Source: Lumbricus terrestris (lineage: Eukaryota; Annelida; Clitellata; Crassiclitellata; Lumbricidae). From it: 64,000 bases of DNA. The stretch lies in assembly GCA_949752735.1 (NCBI GenBank), contig OX457050.1, positions 38,478,510 to 38,542,509 of the forward strand, read 5' to 3'. The notes beneath the pieces are model-generated. The model was not told the origin of the DNA and ran no database searches. It saw only the letters and a list, made by a program, of their open reading frames with translations. A program made the position numbers and the translations under genes. Shown here piece after piece: positions 54,343 through 64,000 of the stretch (positions are counted from its first letter, which is position 1; the number at the start of each line of letters is the position of its first letter).

Positions 54343-54712
54343 TTTATTTGTGACCTGTGCTGAACTATGATTGTACTTTATTACCGTTGAACAGAATTGT
54401 TATTGAGATCAATCAGAGTGTTTGGATGCATGCATGCTGTACAAGTGTGTAGTTTTTCATACATGAAATGTTCTTGTTTCACTTTAATTTAATTATGTTT
54501 ATTTAGACAACGGGCATTCTCATGTATACGCTACAGAATCCAGGGGCATCATCTGTTTATGGTACTGCTAGTGTACTGCAATCATACAGCACCGCGTCCT
54601 CTCCGTGGGTGACACTGCGACCTGCAAGCTTATACGACCTGCAATGGGCTCTCGACTACTCTTCGACGAATTCTTCGTTATATGCCGTTTGGTCTAGTAG
54701 GGCAATTCCACC
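54343..54712. other. No feature seen
   Basis: AT-rich, then a mixed segment with one 67-codon frame (54522-54725) that has no motif. Confidence 0.45.
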
Positions 54713-56430
54713 GTCACTGACGTAACATTCAGAGAGAAATTTGGCAACGTTTTTAATTCTAGCACACTATGATATCACTGCTTTGCCAAAAAATTTATGC
54801 CAAATTATTTAACTATATAATCCTTCTTAAAAGCCAAAAAAGACTTGGCAGGAAATATTTATGGGTATTTTTAAAAACAGTTTTTGTGCATCGTCACTGA
54901 CGTAACACATTCTGACATCAAAATTATTGTAACTCAAGTTCGCATCACAATCTTCTGAAATATGACTGCAAAAAATTTATTAATGTTTTTAAAATTATTA
55001 GTACAGGTTGTGGCATACATAGAAAGTTAAAATTTTTATCCAGCTGTCATTTATGTATTTATTTCAATGGTGCCTAAATGTCACTGACGTAACATTGAAA
55101 TGTCACTGACGTAACGCTTCTGAAAAGACAAACATTAATTGCATTAAATTTACTAGTCATGGTTCACAAGTATGCAGGAATGCTTTAAAAATTATCCAGT
55201 GTTGTTGGATACTGCAATGTGTTCACTGAGAGTGAAGAAGCCCTTCTGTTTACCATTATTGACTTCAGATTCACAAATGCCTTTGCATTTCCATAAGTTG
55301 GCACTCCAAGATAGCAGCTCATGGACTGCCTGAATCGGTAGCTCGATTGCTGTCTGGTAGTGTAGAAGGCAACTTTTTCAAATCAACCCGACGCTTGAAG
55401 CAACATACATTATGATCTTTTACACTCACTGAAACAACATGTTTTGGACTCAATGAAGCAAATTTTCATGTTCCAATCATTGACTGCAGACTTTTGATCT
55501 CGAACGTATGCCCCCATTAGTGTCATCATCAATGTTTTATTTTATACACTATCACATGTGCCATTCATCTTTATAAATATTGCATAGTTCTTCTTTCCCA
55601 GCAGCTCATATGAAACAATATCACTTTCTGTCCATTAACCTATACATCTTTATGTACTTTTTATCTGCAATGCTATGCCAAAGTTTGTTGTTAAGAAGTT
55701 CATGAGAGCAACTTTCTTTGGAGTACTTTTAAAAGATTTTCTTTTGTCGAATAACTGCTTTTCCTATATATTACTGAGCAGATAAGAAACTCTTGAAGTT
55801 GCTGCATGATCTGATTCAGTTGGGGTGACGACATTTTAACCATAATGTTGACACAGGCTGTGCATTGTACATTTTGTGGATTTCTTTCTGTTTTTGTCCC
55901 ACTAGTTGCCATTATTGTTGCTACTCAGCATTCTTCTGCATGATGGCCACCTTACTTTAGCTACTTCTTCATGTGACGCATTCATGTTAGCTCAGTCCCA
56001 GTTTTTTGTAGCGTGTCTCACCATGTGTGCAAAAGCAAATCACTAGTTTGGTTTACTGTGATGATGAAAAATTGATGATAATGATGAGGAGGAGGAGGAG
56101 GGGAGGATGATGATGATGATTATAATGAGGGCTTACTTCAAATCGAAGCTAGGATGTCAATTACTGGATTTATAAGTGCATTTTTACTAGTATATACCGA
56201 ATTTAAACAAGTTTCTTGCTATCACTGACGTATATTGTTACGTGAGGGACAACATGAATGTTACGTCAGTGACACAGTTTAAACATTTTTCTTAAATTAA
56301 AACAAAATTTCAACTATTTAGTTATATTGCTAATATGTTGCATCAGAAGTTTAAAAATTTTCAGAATTTTTGCTTTGCTACTTTTGGTTATATTCTAAAA
56401 AGTCTTAATTTTTTGTCACTGACGTAACAT
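54713..56430. repeat. Cluster of GTCACTGACGTAAC motifs
   Basis: Exact or near copies occur at 54713, 54893, 55080, 55102, 56222 (partial) and 56415, and inverted at 56258. The motif contains TGACGTAA, a CRE/ATF-type half site. The cluster may be subterminal repeats of an unrecognised transposon or a real regulatory array. A 70-codon frame lies between (55700-55912, -; ATG, starts MATSGTKTERNP) without a known motif. Confidence 0.6.
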
Positions 56431-57220
56431 TGAAAAGTACACCCCAAACTTCTGAAGTCAAAAAATTGAACTGTTATTAATTGTTCAAAATTTTACTTAA
56501 AAATACTTACCAAGTGGAACTTCTATCCAACTGATGTAGCTTGTTTGATAAAATCAACCAATTATTGCCATTACTTAAAAAACAAACCTTTTAATATTTC
56601 TGTACACAGAATTGCGCAGACCATGTCGACATCAAATGTAAGCTGGCTGACGGTCATCTCACCAAAGATTATTGGTTCTAATTATTATTTTGAACACTAG
56701 GGTCTCTTAGCTTTAAAATGATACCTTTATATTAACAAAATTCCCCAAATTTTTTTTGGACTTCTAGGCTATGTCCATTTTCCGTGGAATTGCCTGAAGA
56801 TATCTCTAATTTCAAGCTTTTCTCAAGATCGTAGAATTCGACCGTGGATGGACCAGGAGCGCTTCTGGGTCCTGAGTAGCCTATAGCCAATCTTAAAATA
56901 ATGGTTGCTTTCTCATACCACCTTTTAATTTGAATGATCGCTCATCTGGAATCGCTCGCCATTTTGTACGAATGAAAGGTAAAGTCATATTACCGTTTAA
57001 GCACAATATTTAACACAATATCTGGTCATCTCTTAATTTGTCTGTTGGTGCTTTAATATTCGCTGACACTTTACAATGCAATACTGTTGGTGTTGCTAAT
57101 TTAACAGTTTAAAATTTATGTTTAAATCTCTTAGGAATTGACAGTTGAAAGACCCTCACGTTGCTATAAATCGATCATTTATAACATTTCAGTAAGACAA
57201 CCATTAAGGGTTAATCAGAC
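56431..57220. other. No feature seen
   Basis: AT-rich non-coding sequence; CCATTTTGTACG near 56960 also occurs at 17900, hinting at a shared old repeat. Confidence 0.4.
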
Positions 57221-57224
57221 GGGG

Positions 57225-57385
57225 AACGGACGTTAACCACCCGGACAAACCCCCGTGCACAAGCCCCCGTGCACAAAACCTCCGTATATTCCCCCTATTT
57301 AGTATAGGACAAAAAAGCGCACAAAACTCCTTCTACTCTGTGAAAGTAGCCAATTTCTATCGTTAATTGATGAAACGAATTTTGG
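57225..57385. repeat. Solitary GGACAAACCCCC foldback arm
   Basis: GGGGAACGGACGTTAACC, then runs of CCGGACAAACCCCCGTGCAC. It aligns inverted with 48985-49100. No partner end was found to the right. Confidence 0.6.
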
Positions 57386-57839
57386 ATAGGGAAGTTGATA
57401 CACTGCAATCTACCTCTTAGGCTCTTCCATCTCTCTTTCAGCTGACTGCATTTGAGATGTAGCCTCCGTGAGAACAATGTATTTGTTCTTCAGGTGGATC
57501 TCAAGGCATTGGTACACATGCATAGAAATCGTCAGTGTTATTATTAATGTGACATGTCCAACGTCAGCTCCCTGGAATGACTTGCAACCGTTGTATCGGT
57601 TTGTCAATAGAAACGTCTATGAAACGTCCTATTTGCATAAGGAGTTTTCTTCACTATGGACTCAACAACAATATTCGACCAAACGTAATAATATTATTGC
57701 AGGCGCACAGACGACTTTGTTATACTGCTGGCCATTTAAACAACAGAAGACCAGTCTCTTCAATTGACGCTGAAAGGGATCCATAGGTTTGACGTGATGC
57801 ATGAAGAGTCGTCCGACAAGGACGACTGGATCGTTCGGT

Positions 57840-57840
<1 letters not shown>
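57386..57840. other. No gene supported
   Basis: Overlapping short frames on both strands (57468-57767, 57410-57607) have no recognisable motif. Confidence 0.4.
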
Positions 57841-59045
<1,205 letters not shown>

Positions 59046-59048
59046 CAG

Positions 59049-59086
<38 letters not shown>

Positions 59087-59400
59087 TATTATTACTATTA
59101 TTATTATTATTATTATTTTTTTTTTATTTTTTTATTTTTTGCCCTGAGGTACTTTGTTCCCCCAAGGACTTATAGAAAGTTAAAAACAATGTGCCTGGAA
59201 CGGCTAAACCTCATCCATTTCGGGCGTGGGTAATAATATTATTATTATTATTATTACCGGTACTATTATTATTATTATTACTATTACTATTACTATTATT
59301 ATTACTAATATTATTACTATTATTATTACTATTATTATTACTAATATTATTACTATTATTATTATTATTATTAATTGTAGTAGTATTAATTATTGTTAAT
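59049..59400. repeat. (ATT)n microsatellites, two blocks
   Basis: 59049-59125 and 59230-59392 are ATT/ACT triplet arrays separated by about 100 bases of unique sequence. Confidence 0.85.
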
Positions 59401-59401
59401 A

Positions 59402-59670
59402 CTACTGACGAAAATAAAGCACTAGAAATGGAAGCTGGATGAGAGAATTTTTATATATGAAATAGAAGCTGGATTGACGAGAATTACGAGCGAGAAATAG
59501 AAACATGATGAACCGAACATGTGCACCCTCGTACGATAAAATACGGAAATTGAACAAACGCGCGCAAATGACGGCGCGCAAATGACGGGCATTTTTTGCT
59601 GCGCGCAAACGACGGAGCGCAAATGACGGCGCGCAAATGACGGAGCGCAAACGTCCTGCGCGGTAAAGAC
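59402..59670. repeat. Right end of a foldback-like element with GCGCAAATGACGG motifs
   Basis: Two GAAGCTGGAT units (59425-59500) are followed by five to six copies of GCGCAAATGACGG (59555-59655). Unit plus tandem arm is the same layout as the complete foldback elements, but the left end is missing. Confidence 0.55.
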
Positions 59671-59698
59671 AGGGTGCCCTAGCAGTATCATTACCATG

Positions 59699-60370
59699 CA
59701 GTGTTTAATCTAGTCCCCCTCCTCTGGGGGGGAATTGAGGTTTCTGGGGGGGGAAACAATTGAGCGCCCGAAGGACGCTCGTGAGGCGCGTAGCGCGGAG
59801 ACCTGAAGTGGGAGGGGTATGGGGAGGGGAATGTGCCCCTCCCCATTAGAAACTTTTTGAATTTCCACATTGCAATGGTAGCATTTTAAGGCGTCATCTT
59901 AACAAAATAGCTGTAGTTTTTCAGTGCCCCATTAGAAACTTTTTGAATTTCCACATTGCAATGGCAGCATTTTAAGGTGTCATCTTAACAAAATAGCTCT
60001 ACTTTCTCAGTGACCCATTAGAAACTTTCTGAATGTTCACATTGCAATGGCAGCATTTTAAGGTGTCATCTTAACAAAATAGCTGCACTTTTTCAGTGAC
60101 CCATTAGAAACTTTTTGAATTTCCACATTGCAATGGCAGCATTTTAAGGGGTCATCTTAACATGATAGTATCATATATATTATAGTAGTAAATAATGTTA
60201 TTATAATCATATAATAATGAATAATATCACGGTATATTATAACACTTCATGTAAAACAATGATGAAAACAGTAACTAAAAACCAATATCATTTCGTCAAA
60301 TTTTTCAGGAGGGGGGAATGTCAATCCTGGGGGGGAACTTTCCCCCCAGAGACGTTTAGATTAAACACTG
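59699..60370. mobile_element. hAT-like element, CAGTGTTTAATC ends, 9-bp flank ATTACCATG
   Basis: The ends CAGTGTTTAATCTA and its inverse are flanked by ATTACCATG at 59690-59698 and 60371-60379. CAGTGTTT ends suggest hAT, although hAT usually makes 8-bp duplications. It contains C-rich/G-rich subterminal blocks and the tandem repeat at 59842-60150. Confidence 0.75.
59842..60150 (+). repeat. 87-bp tandem repeat, about 3.5 copies
   Basis: Copies of CCATTAGAAACTTTTTGAAT to ATAGCTGTACTTTTTCAGTG start at 59846, 59931, 60018 and 60103. They are more than 90% alike by eye. It lies within the hAT-like element. Confidence 0.85.
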
Positions 60371-60399
60371 ATTACCATGATACCACGCACATCAACTTG

Positions 60400-60517
60400 A
60401 TCGTCAACATCATCATCATCATCACCGTCATAATAATCATCACACTAATACTACTATTAGCAATAATAACAACAACAACAATTAACAACAACAACAACAA
60501 AAACAATAATAATAGGC

Positions 60518-60582
<65 letters not shown>

Positions 60583-60610
60583 TTACTAATAATAATAATA
60601 ATAATAATAA
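60400..60610. repeat. (CAT)/(AAC)/(AAT)n microsatellite
   Basis: Mixed triplets pass into (AAT)n, directly against the LTR at 60611. The gypsy element was inserted in this array, so its TSD would be hidden. Confidence 0.85.
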
Positions 60611-60669
60611 TGTGGAGGTTTTGGCGGGAAGAATTAATTTTTTTGCTGTGTGTGTGTTTTCTGCCTGCT

Positions 60670-61060
60670 CGGAGCGAACCTGCCTCTCCGAGCCGCTCGT
60701 TGCCTCTTCGAGCTGCCCGCTCGAACCTGCCCCTTCGAGCCGCCTGTTTGCCCGCTCGAACCTGCCCCTTCGAGCCGCCGTTGCCTGCTCGGGCCGTCTA
60801 CAGCCTCTCGAGACGCCCGTGCCTCTCCGAGCTGCCTGTTGCCCGATCGAACCTGCCCCTTCGAGCCGCCTGTTTGCCCGCTCGAACCTGCCCCTCCGAG
60901 CCGCCTGTTTGCCTGCTCGAGTCGAACCTGCCCCTCCGAGCCGCTCGCTGCCTCTTCGAGCTGCCCGCTCGAACCTGCCCCTCCGAGCCGCCTGTCTGCC
61001 TGTTCGGGTCGCCTACGGCCCCTCCGAGCAGCTAGCAGCCTCTTCGAGCTGCTCGCCAGA
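60670..61060 (+). repeat. GC-rich tandem repeat in the U3 of the gypsy LTR
   Basis: About ten imperfect units of CTCGAACCTGCCCCTCCGAG with GCCGCCTGTTTGCC. Its GC content contrasts sharply with the AT-rich window. Its position upstream of the TATA box suits an enhancer-like repeat. Confidence 0.8.
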
Positions 61061-61143
61061 ACCATCCTCTTCAGGACGCTCGCTGCTGAATCGAACCTGT
61101 TCGTGAGGGCTGCCTGCCTGCTCCTCCGAACCGGGTTGGAGGC

Positions 61144-61151
61144 CTATAAAA
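61144..61151 (+). promoter_or_regulatory. TATA box of the gypsy LTR
   Basis: CTATAAAA lies just after the U3 tandem repeat and about 575 bases before the LTR end. It would position transcription start near 61175. Confidence 0.6.
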
Positions 61152-61729
61152 GAAGAAAGAAGAAAAGGCCGTCATTCGCAGTCGGAATCGAAGTCGGAGA
61201 AAGTCAGTCAGCGAAACGAGAAAGGAAGTTCGTCGTCAGTCGTCAGAAGCCCGAGTCCGAGAAAAGTCATCTCGTCGATCAGACAATCGGAAGTTAGTTC
61301 GTCGTTTAAGTTGCGATTGAATTCAGGACAGTTCGTCGTTGAGTAAGTTGAGTCGAAAGACAGTTACGAACTTTCAGTTAATTCGTTGTTCTCGTCGATA
61401 AAAGTTAATAGACCTACGGACTTTTAGCTTAACTCGCTGCTATAGGTCGATGAAAGTTAATCTCGAACTCGTTGATTTTAAACTCGTCGCTATCGTCAGT
61501 AAGAGACAGCTACGAACTCTTCGTCGGTGAAAGACAGTTATGGACGTTTAAACAGTTGATTTCGTTGTTCATGATTGAATGCAGTTGTCAGTTTCATCGT
61601 CAAGAAAATTGTTATGAAAACCAGAACGTCAGTCTTCTGCTAGACTAGGGAAGCCAGACCCCAAGATTTGTACGGTTTAGGGTAAGGTCATTCCTGGTAA
61701 GCCTGTCCGACCCGACGACCGCCACAATT

Positions 61730-61746
61730 TGGTACCAGAAGTGGGG
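61730..61746 (+). promoter_or_regulatory. Primer-binding site of the gypsy element
   Basis: TGGTACCAGAAGTGGGG follows the LTR end by three bases. The TGG start fits pairing with the CCA end of a tRNA. I cannot say which tRNA from memory. Confidence 0.7.
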
Positions 61747-61800
61747 TACTTCTGGTTTGTCATTTTCGTCTTCAACGATTGAACACTTGGCGGCCGAACG

Positions 61801-64000
61801 ATGGACGACGAGGAAACTGTTCCGTATTCATTACCTCGGACGACTTCAACGCCGGCGACGAAAGGAGCAGCGGAAGCTTCTGCTTTTGGACAGTCACGAG
61901 CTGAAGCATATCGCACGTTTGAAGATCCGGAATACCAGTTCCAGGATTTACCGAAGAAAGACCGTAAGAAGGTGTTGATCTCGGAGGCGACCGTTTCCGA
62001 TTCGAAACGTTGGGAAGATGCGTGTCACTTGATGGGACCACGGAAGATTCAGATGAAGCCTGGTAAGTTCGATGGAACCTCCTCGTTGGAATCTTTTCTG
62101 ACTCAATTCGAAGTTTGTGCACGTCATAATAGATGGGACGATTCCGATAAAGTGGACTTTCTGCGGTGTGCATTGGATAAAGCAGCAACACAGTTATTGT
62201 GGGATTTTGGCGCTCGTGCAGACGTCACATACGATCAACTTGTCGGAAGGTTACGTCAAAGGTACGGCGTCGAAGGACAAGCAGAAACGTATCGGGCACA
62301 ATTATATTATCGACGACAGCGAGCAGACGAAAGCCTCGGCGATCTTTTACACGATATCAGACGTTTGGTTGTTCTGGCTTATCCGGTCCCTTCGAATGAG
62401 ACGACAGAAATCGTCGCACGTGATTCCTTCCTCGAGGCAATCCGCGATCGTGAATTGTCTTTGAAAGTCAGAGAAAGAGAACCTAAGTCAATTGATGAAG
62501 CCTATCGGGTGGCATTACGTCTCCACGCCTATCAACAGATGACGGATGTGGACGATCGTCGTCGACCACCTAATCGTGTGCGGCAAACTCAGGAATACGA
62601 CGCAGGCAACCAACTCCAAACGCAATTGGACGGTTTCCTGGCGGCTCAACGGAAATGGCAACGGGATTTCGAGGACAGGATCTCCCTCCAGCTGAACGAG
62701 CTACGGAATCAGTCTCAAACGCCACCGGACGTCGCCCCTGCAACGCGCAACCCCGCAAGTCCAGGACGCAACGTGATCTGTTTCAACTGTGGGCGTGCAG
62801 GTCATATTGCACGTCTATGCCCTCGTCCGCGTCGCAATCGGAGCGACACGACGGCCGAAGATGAAGAACCAGCAACGCCAGAGACGGTGGTAACCAACCA
62901 CACAACCCGCGAGCGACCCTTCACCCTGACGAACAACGCCATCTACGTTCGGGCTACCCTTCATCGGCAGACGCGGCAATGTCTTATCGACACTGGCTCT
63001 GAAGTGAGTATTGTACCTTTTTCTGATGTTGAGGGTTTGGAGTTGCAACCCAGCACGCGCGTTTTGTTGGCTGCAAACGGCACTTCCATTCGGGTTCTTG
63101 GGGAGATTACCATTCCTTTGAGGTTTTGGAGAGGGTTTTCTTTGGATACCCATTTTCTGGTGTCGGATCAGGTTTTTGAACCAATGCTTGGGATGGATTT
63201 TCTCCAGGGACATCGTTGTCGGATTGGGTTTGGGGCCGGTGCTCTTTTCGCTGGTAGAAGGCGTATTCCACTTGTGAAGGGTAATGGCTCTGGTTGGTGT
63301 CGTCGTGTGGTCGTGGCTGAAGATGTGGTTGTGTCCCCTCGGTCGCAATGTGATGTGCCTTTCAAAATGATGTACAGTGATCTTGCAGTTACGGCCCCTG
63401 CTTGGATGACGGAATCGACAGAGATCATGCCCGGAATTCATGTTGCCCGGGTAATTGTAGATGATAAGGATAATTCATCACAGGTTCGGGTGATAAACTT
63501 AGGGGAAAAGCCAACAACGCTTGGTAGAGACCTTGTAGTTAGTGGCCTACACCCTGTACAAATTGTAGAAAAGGATGAAGGTGAGAACAAGGAGGATGTT
63601 CCAGCCGATCCACAGCTCATTACAGAGCTGATGAGAGATCTCGATGAGGATGTCCCTCACGAAGCTAAGGAAGGACTGAAAAGCTTATTAGCTAAATACG
63701 GTGATGTATTTTCTGCGTCAGTCATGGATTTGGGAAGAACGGAATTGTGTGAACATAGGATAGACACAGGGGATTGTCGCCCAATAAGACAACCGTTACG
63801 GAGACAGCCACTGCCTTATCGGACAACGGTTGACGAACAGTTAGCCGAAATGCTGACAGCTGGTGTGATAGAACCTGCAGTGAGTGAGTGGGCGGCAAAT
63901 GTTGTACTAGTCAAAAAGAAGGACGGTACATTGAGATTTTGTATCGATTACCGCCAGTTAAATGACAAGACACGGAAAGATTCCTACCCGTTGCCACGTG
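61801..64000 (+). CDS. Ty3/gypsy Gag-Pol polyprotein (3' end outside window)
   Basis: One frame from ATG 61801 stays open for 733 codons to the window edge. Gag: a retrotransposon capsid region ([17 protein letters not shown] near residue 83 and onward) and a CCHC zinc knuckle ([14 protein letters not shown], residues 327-340) that binds RNA. Protease: the aspartic active site LIDTGSEVS with Asp at residue 397. Reverse transcriptase: the N-terminal motifs [20 protein letters not shown] near residues 702-721, with the window ending shortly after. Gag and Pol share one frame with no stop or shift between them. RNase H and integrase would follow outside. The open frame and clean LTR point to a young, possibly active copy. 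It is the element's own gene, not a host gene. Confidence 0.9.
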   Translation, partial: MDDEETVPYSLPRTTSTPATKGAAEASAFGQSRAEAYRTFEDPEYQFQDLPKKDRKKVLISEATVSDSKRWEDACHLMGPRKIQMKPGKFDGTSSLESFLTQFEVCARHNRWDDSDKVDFLRCALDKAATQLLWDFGARADVTYDQLVGRLRQRYGVEGQAETYRAQLYYRRQRADESLGDLLHDIRRLVVLAYPVPSNETTEIVARDSFLEAIRDRELSLKVREREPKSIDEAYRVALRLHAYQQMTDVDDRRRPPNRVRQTQEYDAGNQLQTQLDGFLAAQRKWQRDFEDRISLQLNELRNQSQTPPDVAPATRNPASPGRNVICFNCGRAGHIARLCPRPRRNRSDTTAEDEEPATPETVVTNHTTRERPFTLTNNAIYVRATLHRQTRQCLIDTGSEVSIVPFSDVEGLELQPSTRVLLAANGTSIRVLGEITIPLRFWRGFSLDTHFLVSDQVFEPMLGMDFLQGHRCRIGFGAGALFAGRRRIPLVKGNGSGWCRRVVVAEDVVVSPRSQCDVPFKMMYSDLAVTAPAWMTESTEIMPGIHVARVIVDDKDNSSQVRVINLGEKPTTLGRDLVVSGLHPVQIVEKDEGENKEDVPADPQLITELMRDLDEDVPHEAKEGLKSLLAKYGDVFSASVMDLGRTELCEHRIDTGDCRPIRQPLRRQPLPYRTTVDEQLAEMLTAGVIEPAVSEWAANVVLVKKKDGTLRFCIDYRQLNDKTRKDSYPLPR

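Larger units (their letters stand above)
60611..61726 (+). mobile_element. 5' LTR of a Ty3/gypsy element
   Basis: This LTR is 1116 bp, bounded by TGTGG and CCACA (perfect 5-bp inverse), three bases before a primer-binding site. U3 carries a GC-rich tandem repeat (60670-61060; unit near 30-36 bp, CTCGAACCTGCCCCTTCGAG). A TATA box (CTATAAAA) lies at 61144-61151. The 3' LTR is beyond the window. Frames in the tandem repeat are artefacts. Confidence 0.85.

Noticed and set aside
60612..61297. Overlapping frames rich in CPxRAxxLP-type repeats on both strands
   Set aside because: They arise from the GC-rich tandem repeat in the gypsy U3; several frames are open together.
62815..63441. 208-codon minus-strand frame
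   Set aside because: It is antisense to the continuous gypsy Gag-Pol frame.

Overview
This is a eukaryotic, almost certainly metazoan, window. It has no operons or bacterial signals. Its content is C2H2 zinc-finger genes of animal type (TGEKPYKC linkers), animal-type LINEs, a tRNA-derived SINE, LTR elements and a very dense population of DNA transposons. The nested repeats, the frequent TAGGCCTA palindrome and the TE repertoire suggest a marine invertebrate, perhaps a deuterostome such as an echinoderm or hemichordate. That placement is a guess.

Host-type genes: four paralogous C2H2 zinc-finger units, at 10291-11694 (+), 27155-28648 (+), 42211-45038 (-, split by a LINE) and 52239-54342 (+, decayed 3' end), plus an orphan tail at 32166-32364. 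They share a C-terminal atypical finger (FGCGxC...KEFLxHCSxH), and three share an upstream exon-like segment, so they arose by segmental duplication. All but the first carry visible damage: frameshifts, stops, or an insertion inside the coding frame.

Mobile layer, from left to right. 1-1441: non-autonomous LTR element with a tRNA-Pro-type primer site. 2756-4768: 2-kb hairpin element. 5041-6192: two short hairpin elements. 7304-8370: Mutator-like element carrying a broken ZSWIM3-like N-terminal domain. 8613-17466: mariner-like, hAT-like and Harbinger-like elements. 17988-24610: one 6.6-kb element with further elements nested inside it, each with its own target-site duplication (TSD). 30.2-32.1 kb: LINE fragment split by two foldback elements. 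32.7-38.8 kb: a LINE containing three tandem CCGG-targeting elements and a second LINE, which itself holds a Sola-like transposon. 40.5-41.9 kb: a third LINE. 45.9-50.1 kb: more hairpin elements, some carrying telomere-like repeats. 57.8-60.6 kb: simple repeats and a hAT-like element. 60611 to the right edge: a Ty3/gypsy element with a 1.1-kb LTR and an open Gag-Pol frame.

The most unusual theme is a roughly 35-bp unit built around ATCCAGCTTC. It forms inverted arrays inside hairpin transposons whose terminal repeats and TSD lengths differ completely: 9-bp TSD foldback/Mutator-like, 8-bp TSD with GGTA ends, and 4-bp CCGG. I found about twenty elements whose two ends and TSDs can be read directly. 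All boundaries and family names come from reading the sequence by eye; no database search was possible.
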